From positions 6,076,001 to 6,140,000 of the forward strand of contig NC_092409.1 in assembly GCF_009017415.1 (NCBI RefSeq): a stretch of DNA of 64,000 bases. Direction: 5' to 3'. Source of the stretch: Aspergillus flavus. Its lineage: Eukaryota > Ascomycota > Eurotiomycetes > Eurotiales > Aspergillaceae. Made by a program: the position numbers and the translations under genes. Under the pieces are notes generated by a model, which did no database searches, had not been told where the DNA came from, and saw nothing but the letters and a program-made list of their open reading frames with translations. The stretch's first letter is position 1. Each line of letters starts with the position of its first letter. This document shows, piece after piece, positions 1 to 10,663 of this stretch.

Positions 1-3000
1 AATACCTTCCCCCATTAGACCATGTTATGTACATATCGGATAAATTAGGCCTTGATACTAAAAGCGTTGTGTTTGATCTAGAATCAATCCTAATTGTCAT
101 AATGAGCTTCTACTTGAAGACTAGACTGAAGGATATTCGGAGCAGCTCTAAAGAGTAACTACAATATACGATGTTGTGGATGACGTTCGGGTCGTATGCT
201 TTGCCCGTCAGGCAGCGGCCTCGATAGTACTGAATTGGTGTAAATCTAGCTGATGGAAGTGCGGTCAGTCCTGGTGCCTGGAATATTTATATCGTTCTGA
301 CTACGCAAATAGTATTGCTTGGCTTAAGATTTCATAAGAGAATCAAAAGGAGGTATATGATCTATATAATCTTGTTATCTTGACCGTCCAGTGAGTCAGA
401 TATTTCATTCTATTTCGTTGTAGTGGGAGGTCCTTGTAGAATATCCTTTCCTGGGCCTTTTGGCTAAAGGATTCTGGTGATCAGCACCGAGAACATTTGA
501 CGGACTTAAAGCCGATCTGCAGACAAGAGGTGTCCGAAACCAGTATCCATTCTGTCCGTTTCCGGAGACCCTTGGTCTTCCAACTGTACAGTTAGTTCAC
601 CTAACAGTGAACACTCAAAACTGTCATCGAACATCCGGATACAGTAGTGGCGTATTTTATTCCAAAACTTGTTAATTGAAGGTTTTATTATCTTGTGCTG
701 CACAGAAGGTGGTTAAGGTCATGACATAGTCTGCAACACTTTTTTTGGTCGAAACAGAGAGAACAGAGATGGCCGCAAGTGTGTGGATACGAGAATAGCA
801 AGACATTAAGAGTCTATCAAACTGCACAATACATAAAGGCAAACCATAAAAACAAGTTATTGAACAAATCAACTTCCCGAAAAGGCGAACACAGCGAGCT
901 ATCCATCAAGCACCTGCAGATGGGCTTGGATACCTTCTCCCAGCCACGGCGCCGCTTATAACCCATAACACAAGTATAGCCTGACACCAGGGGCGGGATC
1001 GAGACCATCCAATGCCATCATTTGAAAGGCATCATATATATAACCATGACACAAGCATGAGGCCGTCATCGTACCACCACGGTAGGTATGTATGTCGACT
1101 TCGAAACTGAACTAGGATCAAGTTCCCACGCCAGTCCTTAACCAGTGAGAGCTGCCAGAGACATATGCTTCAACACGCAAGGACGCGTAAAGGTACTGGA
1201 GGACCCCTTTTCCAAACCCACATGACTTTCCATGTTTGTCGGTGGAGCATCAGGCGGATGTGTGTGGCCATTCGTCAAGCTTCTTGTCGACCTGAAGCAA
1301 AGGCAAATCAAGTATCAGTATGAGTAATTTGAAGAACCTCGGATTTCATACCACCAAAAGGAAGGAGGCCTCTCAACCGGTTTATCAGGTCGATCAAATT
1401 CAAAACACACTCCGAGACGCGGTTGACAAGATCGACAAGCTCAGATAATCTATCGAAGGTATTTCTAGTCAGAGAATCCATAATCACGGCGATTCTCTAG
1501 CAAAGGAATAGTCAATATTTGAAAGGTAGAATAAGGTGGAGGTGATGGATAGAACTAGTCCGCGGCAAAGGCTGGTTATATACGTCTCGCCAGGCGTAAC
1601 GGTGTCCTTGGTTATTGTAACTCACTGTCCTGATGACTTATTCCACTAGATATGATTTGGAATAGTGCGTTGAAGGTAGGTACTTAGTGCTCCTACCTGT
1701 TTTGGAAATGGTTGCTTAAGGGGAGCTTGTGTGAAATTGATGCAAGCTCCCATTAAGAGGCTGTAGGCTTCCACAATGCTTAGGAGATGCAAAATCCCGG
1801 AAAAGATAGCCGCGAGGTCACCGTATTCTGGGTCATCCATAGGGGCAGCGGCAACCGACTGCCTAGGAGATTTGCCCGGATCAATATCGAATTCCAGAAG
1901 TCGGTGTGCATCCGTGCGAAATAGAAATGTGAATTGTAGCAAAATACCGGTCTAGCTCCACACCCTTCAACACATCATGGACGAATAGAAGACGGTGCCG
2001 ACAATCAAAAGTGCTGAGTTGGTAGTGTCTGGAAGTATATTAAGATGAAGCAGAGAAACGTCGCCAATCCTCTAGAATAATACACTAAAGACTTGCTCTG
2101 TATGGGGCTAGTAAAACAACAGGTCGATCCTCAAAAAATTTCGCTACTAGTATATTCTTCTTAGTGAACTGTCATCTTGGAGGCTGAATACAAACAATAT
2201 CCGGGAAAGGAGTGAATAAGGTTCGAGGCGCTATCGACCCACCTTGCACCTCGTCGTAGTAGTACCTCTATTTCTTTTTCTTTTTTCTTTTTCTTTTTCT
2301 TTTTCTTTTTCTTTTCTTTTCTGTGCGTTTCATTTTTTGCTTCATTTTTTCCCGCTTCCATTCAGCATCTGCAGTTCATTATGGACAGCGAGGATCAGCG
2401 ATGGCTTGGACTACCGTTCCGCCCGGACCTAACTCAGTCAATTTGAACAAGAAAATTGCTGTCCGAGTCTCTGTATCTCACAGACCCTGTAGTTTAAGGT
2501 TTATCTCCGATAGTGCTCTGCCTGGTCAGGAGGCAACTCACTCCTAACATCGACATGACCTGAACGAATTTTCCCTGAACGTTGGTCGGCACCCTAGGAA
2601 CCACCGTTGGCTGATCGCCTCTTGCTTTTCTCTGAGAGGCCTGTCTGGTATCAATTGGATTTCATGACATTAGCTTTTTCGGTATTTGGTGAAGGAGTCT
2701 TTCGTCCCTGGTCCCCGGAACCCCTCCGGAGACACAGTTGATCCTCGCGTATACAGTTTTGACGTTCCTGGTTTCCAGAGCACGATCTCCCGTGGGTCCA
2801 GAATGCATCAGTTGATGGGGTTGGTGCATGTTCTGCGCGGAAGACGCCGTCCAGCTACTAAAGATCTACTCCCCCAACCAGAATTCCTGCCAGCACAGCA
2901 CTCACATCATTCTACGGAAGGAGCGGTGAATCTCGCTCGATCTGGTTGGATGGTCTTGCAATGGGATCCACAGGGCCCCTGTAAATGCAGTGCAGCGAAG

Positions 3001-6000
3001 GTTACGCGGCGCATGTTGATTTAATTGATGTTCTTTAAGGTTCGCCGGGTACAGACCCTATCTTAGCAGGCTTCACGTGGGAAATACAACAGCAATCCTC
3101 TCCTGCTTATGTGTGCCATTAGACGGATCCATTCCGGTAGTGAATACATACAGATAATCACACAGATGTAGTAGGTGGCTTAGCGCCTCGGTAGCGGGTA
3201 GGGCCGGGCCCTTTGAACAATTTGGTGTCCCTGCGTCTATGGAGTACTTCGGACTGCCAATTCTAGAGGTTGAATTCCTCATTTGCTTCTTACAGATACC
3301 TAGTAGTTGAGCATGACATCAAATTGAGTGATACACATGTATGTGGTTATCCCCAAGGGACGCCGGTATGGCTGTGCGGCATGCGCGTTCCTCTGCTATT
3401 CTTCTAAGACTCACACGAGACGCCCAGAAATATTGGCCCATTATTGGTTGGGGGAAGTCGGATGTGACCTGTAGACAAAAGTACGAAACCGAGGGATGCG
3501 AAAGGAGAGGCAGTCGTACCTCTGCGAGTCATGGGACAGATTGCGCGAGTTGGGGGCCGTTTCCATCATCCTAGGGCACTGCTCCGCCTCGCTTAGCTTC
3601 TAGCTTTGAAAATAATAATGAACAAAAGTACGGAGTTACCTACAATGTAGACAGTGATGATCCATGTCTTTTTTAATGCAGCTAGGATTTACCGTTCGTC
3701 ACAAAGTCTGCACAGCCTTTCCCTGCTGTACAGTCTAGCCCTAACTTTAGCTCAGTCGTTGTAGATTTATCCACACTCGGGTGGAAAGGCAGCTCCGCGA
3801 AGAGCTAGAAAAATAAACAGATAGATGAATAGCAATGTGATTGTACAAAAGTACTCATAAATCACTAATAAATGGTTAATTTCTATTTTTATTCTCCCGT
3901 CATCCGACCGTTGAGAACACACCCACTTGGTTAGCTTACACTCACCTATGGAGAGGAAACCATGATGAGTTCCACCGATCTGAGGACAGATTCCACCCCA
4001 GGGCTGTCTATTTAGTTTAGATCAACGCGTTGCTTAATTTAATGTCTTCCAGGAACCTTCTGATACTATAATTTGGCGGAACGTGCATTAATTGAACTAC
4101 CAGACCATGTTACCCAAAGTACTCATATACACTGGACGAATAACATGGACGAGGACCAGAATTACGGAGTGCAATCAAATTAAAATCCAACATCTGGCGG
4201 TTTTGGTCTTCAGGTCCAGTCCGGGGAGTTTTTCACCGGGGCAACCGGAAGACTAGCGGCTCTGCAATCTTTCAAAGACTAGTTTGGGGTTGGAGAACAA
4301 CGGTGTGAAAATCGGGTGTATATCCGCCAACACATCATTTTTTTTTCGACGACTTATTGGGCATTACTTGGGTCTAATTTCCCTTGATCATCGGACAATT
4401 TGAACCCTTGGTAGGTATCTCAAGATCTTTTCACCCGCATAAAATAAAACTTAGTAAAATTAAATTTAGTCTCCACAATCCCTTTAAAAAGTACGTACAA
4501 GATCCTTCTATGTGAAAGCGCCCCTAATGGGTTAGGCGCTGTACCTGAGATCCGACTTGAGCATAGAGCGGCTTCATGTAGAGACCGCGTTGTATAAGCT
4601 TATGCATTTCGTGAGATCTGTTAACCGCAGAATAAATAAAGTTTTCTTATTAAATGCTACGCTCAACTGGGTAATAATCGTTTCCGCTCCGTCGGGTATA
4701 ACCTCCCAGGTCCAGGTCCGAGTATGCGCCCCGGCCCCCGTGTAGTCGCGTAACTCCCAAAGAATGTCCCAAATGAGTCCTTCCACAACCTGAACAGGAT
4801 GATGAGAATCATGTAGCGATGGTTTTGAGTTTTGCCGGACACAGCGAGAAGCTTGCTGTGACCGAGAAAGAAGAGCGAGAACAGAGAATGAGAAAAAGGG
4901 AGGATAATGGACCTGACGTCAAGTATGCCTAGCTTGGCCCAACGAAATTTCTTTAGCATGCTAATCTCCTGGGGTGTAGCCTATCACTGCGCCTTCTAGT
5001 TGACTACTCATGGCCAAAATGGCTATCACCCCAGCAAATGAGAAGTCCGGGATCTACATTACCACTAGATTATCTTCTTGCATGAAAGGTTTGAGAGTTG
5101 GTTCTCAATATCTCCATTTCTCAATTAGGCCTCTTAATCTTTCGATTCTTTTTACTCCCATACACACGTTCTTTTTCAAACCGAAAGTGCCTTTATCAAC
5201 CCTTGACCTGCCCAGGGGGGTCAAAACAACTATCGTCGATGTACAAGGAAGTTATCTTGGCTCCCATTAATCAGATACTGACAACATCAGCTTTGCCCTA
5301 GACTAGTAATACAAAGGTACTGAAATCCTTGGGCTCACCAGGCACAGTACCAAGGGTGTTCAATACTCGTTTAGGATTATGCAGTCCTCGTTTATCTCTT
5401 TTCATTTCTTTCTTGGTATTAGCTGTAGAACCTCCATCCAACTAGTCCCAACGTTGTATATTAATTACCGTCATGCTTCTTAGATCTAAAAATAAAAGGT
5501 AAGGCAGTAAAGACCACAAGCAAAAGTTGTCCAATATTGAATGGTTGTAATTTGATTTGCTGACGGCAATGTAGAGAGCTGAGCCCCGAGGATGCGGAAG
5601 TGGGGACGTGGAAGATCCCCGTCAATCATCTTCCGGCATGTGAGTTGTAGATAGACGGATGATTGCAAGAAAGAATCCCAAATTGTTGAGGGGTTCTTTT
5701 CGCTCCATGGTACAAGTGAGCCGAACCGTTGTTTCAGATGGAGCATCATAGCGCAATGGCTGCCTACCACTAGGTAGACATCCGCAGACTACAATCAGCT
5801 TATTCGAGATCCTTAATGTCTTCAAATCTATTTATTACGTATGAACACCATGTAACCTGTTGTATGTTCCTGGAGCTATTATTTATTTCATTTTACGTCA
5901 TTTCTCCTATTTCTTCCGTTTAATCACATTTCAATCACATTTTGTCTCTTCCACGCTTTATTTTTTATTTGTTATTTTTTTTTTTTTCAATTCATTCGTT

Positions 6001-7199
6001 GACCCTTTTTTTTCCTTTGGTTTAGCTCGGCTAGATATAGGGTGGAATTACATTTTCTAGAATCTATGATGTCCGTACAGCAACACGTTATCCTATCTCC
6101 ACATCCGTCGACTATTGACGATCAAAAATATTTACTTCTTGAGTGACTCCTTTACACTAATGCAGGGGGTGTCACCGGGGATCCAAACTGTAGGAGGGTG
6201 CGAAAGTTAGAAGTAAAGTATGCCAGTAGAAGATAGATAGCAATGAAGTTATCACACCTGATTACCCACCTGTCGAATGATGGCAGCGAAAGTGTTGAAC
6301 TTAGACGAACAAGTACTCCGTGTAAAGGAGAGGATAGGTATTTGTAAGCTGGGGTTGTCGTTGAATCGCAGAAGGATTATGGTGTTTAGCCGTATATACC
6401 TATCTTTTGCTGTACTGTGTAGTTGAGCGAAGGATCTACATGAAACTTTTGCATTTTACATTAAGCCACGGCTACCACGCACTTAGAGTCTTCAATACTT
6501 AGCTATCGAATACAACCCTAAGCCATTAAAATGTATTATTCTATAGTAACAGCCTATTAAGGTTATTCATACAAAGCATAGTGTATAGCCTAACCCTGGA
6601 TCTTCTTAATAGTTATTGTTGTAGTAATAATATATATCGGGGGTCACTATAGTCCCTAGCTACACTTAGGGATGCGGGTGGCGAAAGTTATTGGCGGACG
6701 TACCTAACCTTAGGGGACACAGCACCTGGAAAGTGGTAAATATCGTCGGAACTTGTACTAGTCAATCATCCAAATATTTACACTACCATGGTAGACAATC
6801 TGGTGGGGCAAAGTAAATAGATCCCATTGGTTGATATACGGCGTATAGTGTGTTCCTATTGGTAAACTCAGGGAGAATTCGAGGTTAGTGCTCGGAATTG
6901 AACCAGTCGATGTTCCGAGGGCTCAGATGATTATAATTGGTACAAAATGAAGTGGGATCTAGTAAATAGATTCAATTAGGTGATAGAATGATATGTTACT
7001 GTGGGTAGACTCGGTAAACTGAACTAGACTCATCGCTGTATCCCCGCGCAAGGATTTCCCCCGTTCATCCACTCTACTGCACGGCACTTCAATTAATACA
7101 CTTAAATGTAACCATAGATTCCACCCTTGCACGTTTTCTACCTATATTCGTTCCCTTTTTTCAGCTGAACCTGTCACGGTTAAGCCACTCACTGTGTCA
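1..7199. other. Long gene-free stretch
   Basis: I see no supportable gene in these 7.2 kb. Open frames are short, overlap on both strands and show no recognisable domain or plausible splice chain. The sequence is moderately AT-rich, with a pyrimidine microsatellite near 2.3 kb and T-rich runs around 5.9-6.0 kb. Two stretches with somewhat longer frames (about 2.69-3.02 kb plus and 5.49-5.83 kb minus) were inspected and not called. No transposase, reverse transcriptase or terminal repeat was recognised. The end of this stretch should contain the promoter of the dehydrogenase gene starting at 7200. Confidence 0.6.
2271..2322. repeat. CTTTTT-type pyrimidine microsatellite
   Basis: A 52-bp tract made only of C and T, mostly repeats of the hexamer CTTTTT with slipped units at both ends. 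On the minus strand it gives an artefactual lysine run. It lies in the gene-free left part of the window. Confidence 0.9.
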
Positions 7200-8494
7200 A
7201 TGCCGAAAGATGATGCACCGGAACTCCTCCTGGTCTTCCTTCCTTTGCCGGAGCCAAAAGAAGCGATTGACTCCATTCGCCAGCAATTTCCTACTATAGA
7301 GGTGGCATTCGTCGAGATTCCCCCTGGTACCTTGGAGATCACTGATGATGTTATTCCTTCTGGTTAGAGCATCTCTCAGGCACATAGATTACAATTACAA
7401 CTAACTGGAAGAGTTAGATCTACTTCAGAGGGCAACTATTATGACCACAGCTTTTGGCGTTATTCCGCATCCTGACCAGACGCCTCAGTAAGCCACTATA
7501 ATCCACGTGAAAGCCTTGATAGACACCAGCTGATAATGATCCCTAGACTGAAGTATTTGCACTCCTTCTCAGCTGGAGTGGATCACCTGGTCAACCACCC
7601 TATCTTTCGCGACACCAACATACGCATGTCAACAAGCTCGGGTATCCACGGACCGCCGATCGCGGAATGGGTGGTCATGAATTGGCTTGTCTACTCAAGA
7701 ATGTACACCAAGATTTTAGAAGCCAAAAATCAGCAGCGCTGGCTGACATTCAAAGAAGTGAGACAATGGGAGGTGGATGACCATGTGGGCCAAACTGTTG
7801 GCATCCTAGGGTATGGTAGTATTGGCCGCCAAGGTAAGACATACATAGGAACCAATAATATATTCTTCGCTATCGCAGCGAATTGTATCTCTTTTTCTAA
7901 ATTAGGGACTAATGTCGTTTAGTTGCTCGCGCTGCATCTGGTCTGGGTATGAGAGTCTTGGTATACACAGCACAGCCAAGGCTGACGCCGGAGTCGAAAA
8001 GGGATACTGGATTTATAATCCCAGGGACCGGGGATCCAGATGGTCTGATACCTGAAGCCTGGTATAGCGGGCGAGACAAAGCATCACTTCATGATTTCTT
8101 GGCCCAGGGATTAGATCACCTTGTGGTCTCTCTTCCCTTGAACGCGGGAACCACCAAGCTCATAGGTAAAGAGGAGCTGGACATTTTTTCTGCACATTGC
8201 AACTCCACCACTCGGAAGCCCTTTTTAACGAACATATCGCGAGGCAAAGTAATCGACCAAGATGCCCTGCTATCCGCACTGCAGTCAGGTGCCTTGGGGG
8301 GTGCCGCATTGGACGTGACTGACCCTGAGCCTCTGCCAGTGGGACACCCACTCTGGGAGCAACCAAATGTGCACATCGGCTCACACATGAGTGCATTTGG
8401 AAAGCGGTACTGGGAACGATCACTAGAGATCCTACGTCTGAATTTGACTCGTATACACGAGGGAAAGGAGTTGATCAATGAGTATCATAGGTGA
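7200..8494 (+). CDS. D-isomer-specific 2-hydroxyacid dehydrogenase
   Basis: Four-exon model: 7200-7362, 7418-7487, 7547-7833, 7923-8494. It encodes 363 residues, and all phases join without a stop. It is an NAD(P)-dependent oxidoreductase interconverting 2-oxoacids and D-2-hydroxyacids (glyoxylate/hydroxypyruvate reductase and D-lactate dehydrogenase superfamily), probably cytosolic because no targeting signal is visible. The N-terminal half has the substrate-side motif HSFSAGVDHL. The Rossmann motif GILGYGSIGRQ is interrupted by intron 3. Then come the catalytic-Arg block NISRGKVIDQDAL, the Glu block DPEPLP and a late His in IGSHMSAF, which replaces the usual TPH. Intron 1 was placed by branch CTAAC at 7401 and the acceptor at 7417, because the nearer acceptor breaks frame. 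The substrate cannot be told from sequence. The gene is tail-to-tail with the HPr gene. Confidence 0.9.
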
Positions 8495-9082
8495 TGGTTT
8501 AGCAATTGAACCAGTCAGATATCTGCTCTACAATAGGATCTCTATCTCTGTCTTCGTGTGCTTCCAGCAAGATTCTTGTGCTTGGTATAATGTAATTGGT
8601 AATAGTGAACTTTAGGTTGGAGAGATATTTTGTTTAAAGAAAAAAAGATAGGGAGAGAGAAACGATAGCTTCTCTTACTTATATAAACTAGAAAATATCT
8701 ACTGGTTTATATTATTATAGGAAGTTATGAATAACCTCTTTTCTCTAAATCTTTTTAACTGATATAATATCTGCTGTAGGAATTATTGAATGGTAATTCG
8801 CGATCAACGACAGCAACCATCTCCCAGCATACATTTCTTCGCATCTCGCACGAGCTGAACTGCAGAGAGGCTGGTGTACCACGTAAAGTGTCGAGGCGAG
8901 TCCTTCGCCCGCTCGTTTGTAATATGGACTATATTCAGAACAATAATAGCAAAGGCTTTATCCGCGGACATTACTAGTAGCATTATTCATATAAAGCTAG
9001 ACAGATATGCATCCATGTCGATTCTCATGGTCCATTTGTCATGAACCAAAACGTACTGTATCACAAGATGATTCAGATACTA
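8495..9082. other. Intergenic, 3' ends of two convergent genes
   Basis: 588 bp between the stop of the hydroxyacid dehydrogenase and the stop of the HPr gene. AT-rich, with several AATAAA-like/TATAAT stretches suited to polyadenylation signals around 8.58-8.77 kb. No gene seen. Confidence 0.5.
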
Positions 9083-9340
9083 CTAATACAGCTCCGCCAA
9101 AAGCTTGCACAAGTGCTCCACAGCATTTTGTTCATCCTCTCCCTCTGCTGTGATCGTGAGGGTGTTTCCCTGGCTAAGGGCAAGAGTTTGAAGTGGGAAA
9201 AGTTTTTTTCCATTGACTGTTTTGCGACCATCCGAGACAGTCACATTGGAGGTAAAGATGTTGGCTTCCTTGACAAATTGCGCAGCAGCTCGTGTGTGCA
9301 TACCATTTGGATTCGTAATTGTTTCTTCCTGACTGAACAT
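9083..9340 (-). CDS. ptsH: Bacterial-type HPr phosphocarrier protein (PTS)
   Basis: An intact, intronless 85-residue frame, exactly the usual length of gammaproteobacterial HPr and collinear with it from the first to the last residue. In bacteria HPr accepts phosphate from PEP via Enzyme I on His15 and passes it to EIIA in sugar uptake. The active-site block [14 protein letters not shown] keeps His15 and Arg17, with Ala for the usual Pro18. The block [14 protein letters not shown] has Lys where Ser46 normally sits. The end matches the family pattern ([13 protein letters not shown]). By my recollection of E. coli PtsH about two thirds of positions are identical; this needs an alignment. PTS proteins are not part of normal fungal metabolism, and no Enzyme I or EII gene is in the window. 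Codons look ordinary for this genome, for example many CTT and mixed third bases. Role unknown: domesticated transfer, recent insertion or assembly artefact are the options. Confidence 0.9.
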   Translation of the reverse strand: MFSQEETITNPNGMHTRAAAQFVKEANIFTSNVTVSDGRKTVNGKKLFPLQTLALSQGNTLTITAEGEDEQNAVEHLCKLLAELY

Positions 9341-10663
9341 GATGAGGACAGGGCGAAATGCCAGGGGGCAATCAGGTGATCTGGGATCTTGATTCGGAAA
9401 AAGCTAATGTCTATTGTCAGCTTCTGTATTGTCAATGAAGTTACGATCTCCCTGTCAAATTGCTCACATAATGATTCGCGAAAAAAAAAAAAAAAAAAGG
9501 ACACCGACCGGTACGGTAGCTGTTAAGAAGAATTGTTGTAGTCTCAAATTTTGATCACGTCGGGAAATACCCTCTTCTTTAAATAATACTTCGGCTTGAC
9601 CGCATTCAGCCACATTAATCTTAGCTCGGCACAGGGAGAAAGAAAGGTGACCAGGGAGTACTAGCATCGAGAGCCAATTGGTCAGACAAAATTGAATTTC
9701 ACACGCATCTCGCAGATCTCATGCCCTTTTTGATCGTTTAATATCCTAGTTCGGACAAACGATGGTGGCTGAAGCTGAAGCTGATCATAGTCCCATTAAG
9801 GCGGGTGAATAAGAAGTCGATAATCTGCTTTCAGCCTTAGCTGTTTGCGATTCTTAATTCTAATCTAATCGATGGCCTCCTGCTTTGACGAACATCGCGA
9901 ACTTGAACAATACGAGGTGTTAGCTGCGACGGGTTCAGGGCGGGCCTCGCAGCTTTCTAGGGCACTGCGGTATAGCTTGCATGTCTTTTGGATGACTAGC
10001 TTTGTCACCTCTCTGCCATAGCAGTTAACTCCGGTATCCGTAGAGCTAGGCTCCATCTTACCCGGTTGCTTTTACTGGATGCATATATACTGTCTGGGAA
10101 GCTGTTATACAAAAGCTCCTCCCAGGAATCACTCATTGACATTGAATGGGTCTTTGACGATACCTCCAATTATATATTGCACTCAATCAATCATGCAGTT
10201 AAGCTTAGTACATGGGAAATCTCTATGTCCTATTGTCCTCCCATACATAGCAGCGAAGGCCAAAAGCGGTGAGCCTTTTGGTGGTAAAAGGGTACGGGCC
10301 TAAGGCACCATATAATCCCTCTCCGAGGAGATAGACGAACCTTTCCCCATAATTCATTAGTAACGCGCAACCCTATCCGCAGTTTTGGCACCGAGATAGA
10401 GTTCACCACCGGCAATAAGAACCACATGATGTCATATCTGGATCATAGTAACAAGGAGGAAACAAAGCGCTGGTATGAACATGCGTTCATATTACGGCAG
10501 ATTTATGTGTGTCATTCGGCAATTCGTAGTGGGCGGGCAGGGTATAATAGAGCCGCCATTGGTACAACTCACTCCTGTTCTCGCTGCGGTGACTATATCA
10601 TTTATCCTTATACTGCACCACGACTAGATAACTCATCTTCGTGAATCGTATGTCAATGCAGCC
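9341..10663. promoter_or_regulatory. Divergent intergenic region HPr / nitrate reductase
   Basis: 1.3 kb between two divergently read starts. It holds an 18-base A run (9481-9498), which is a T tract on the HPr coding strand about 140 bp before its ATG, a common fungal promoter element. It also holds a NirA-type motif next to a GATA site (own entry) and further HGATAR sites near 10394 and 10625. Short frames in this stretch overlap on both strands and show no family features. Confidence 0.55.
10321..10334 (+). promoter_or_regulatory. NirA-type site adjoining an AreA GATA site
   Basis: CTCCGAGG at 10321-10328 fits the Aspergillus NirA consensus CTCCGHGG exactly. It is followed without a gap by AGATAG (10329-10334), which fits the AreA consensus HGATAR. 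The pair lies about 340 bp before the nitrate reductase ATG. In A. nidulans, nitrate induction (NirA) and nitrogen-metabolite derepression (AreA) act together through such neighbouring sites in the niiA-niaD promoter. That these sites function here is inference. Confidence 0.55.

Noticed and set aside
2161..2432. Lysine-rich minus frame and Phe/Ser-rich plus frame
   Set aside because: Both are direct translations of the CTTTTT microsatellite.
2686..3024. 112-residue plus-strand frame
   Set aside because: No domain, no splice context and no codon pattern; other frames in the same place are as long.
5486..5825. Two overlapping minus-strand frames
   Set aside because: Cannot be joined by convincing introns; no family recognised.
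7350..7428. Alternative intron 1 of the hydroxyacid dehydrogenase (donor GTTATT, acceptor TTCAG)
   Set aside because: The donor is poor; donor 7363 with acceptor 7417 has a proper branch site and yields a better family match.
9481..9498. A18 run as a possible poly(A) tail of a retrocopied HPr gene
   Set aside because: It lies upstream of the HPr start on the wrong side for a tail; a promoter T tract is simpler.
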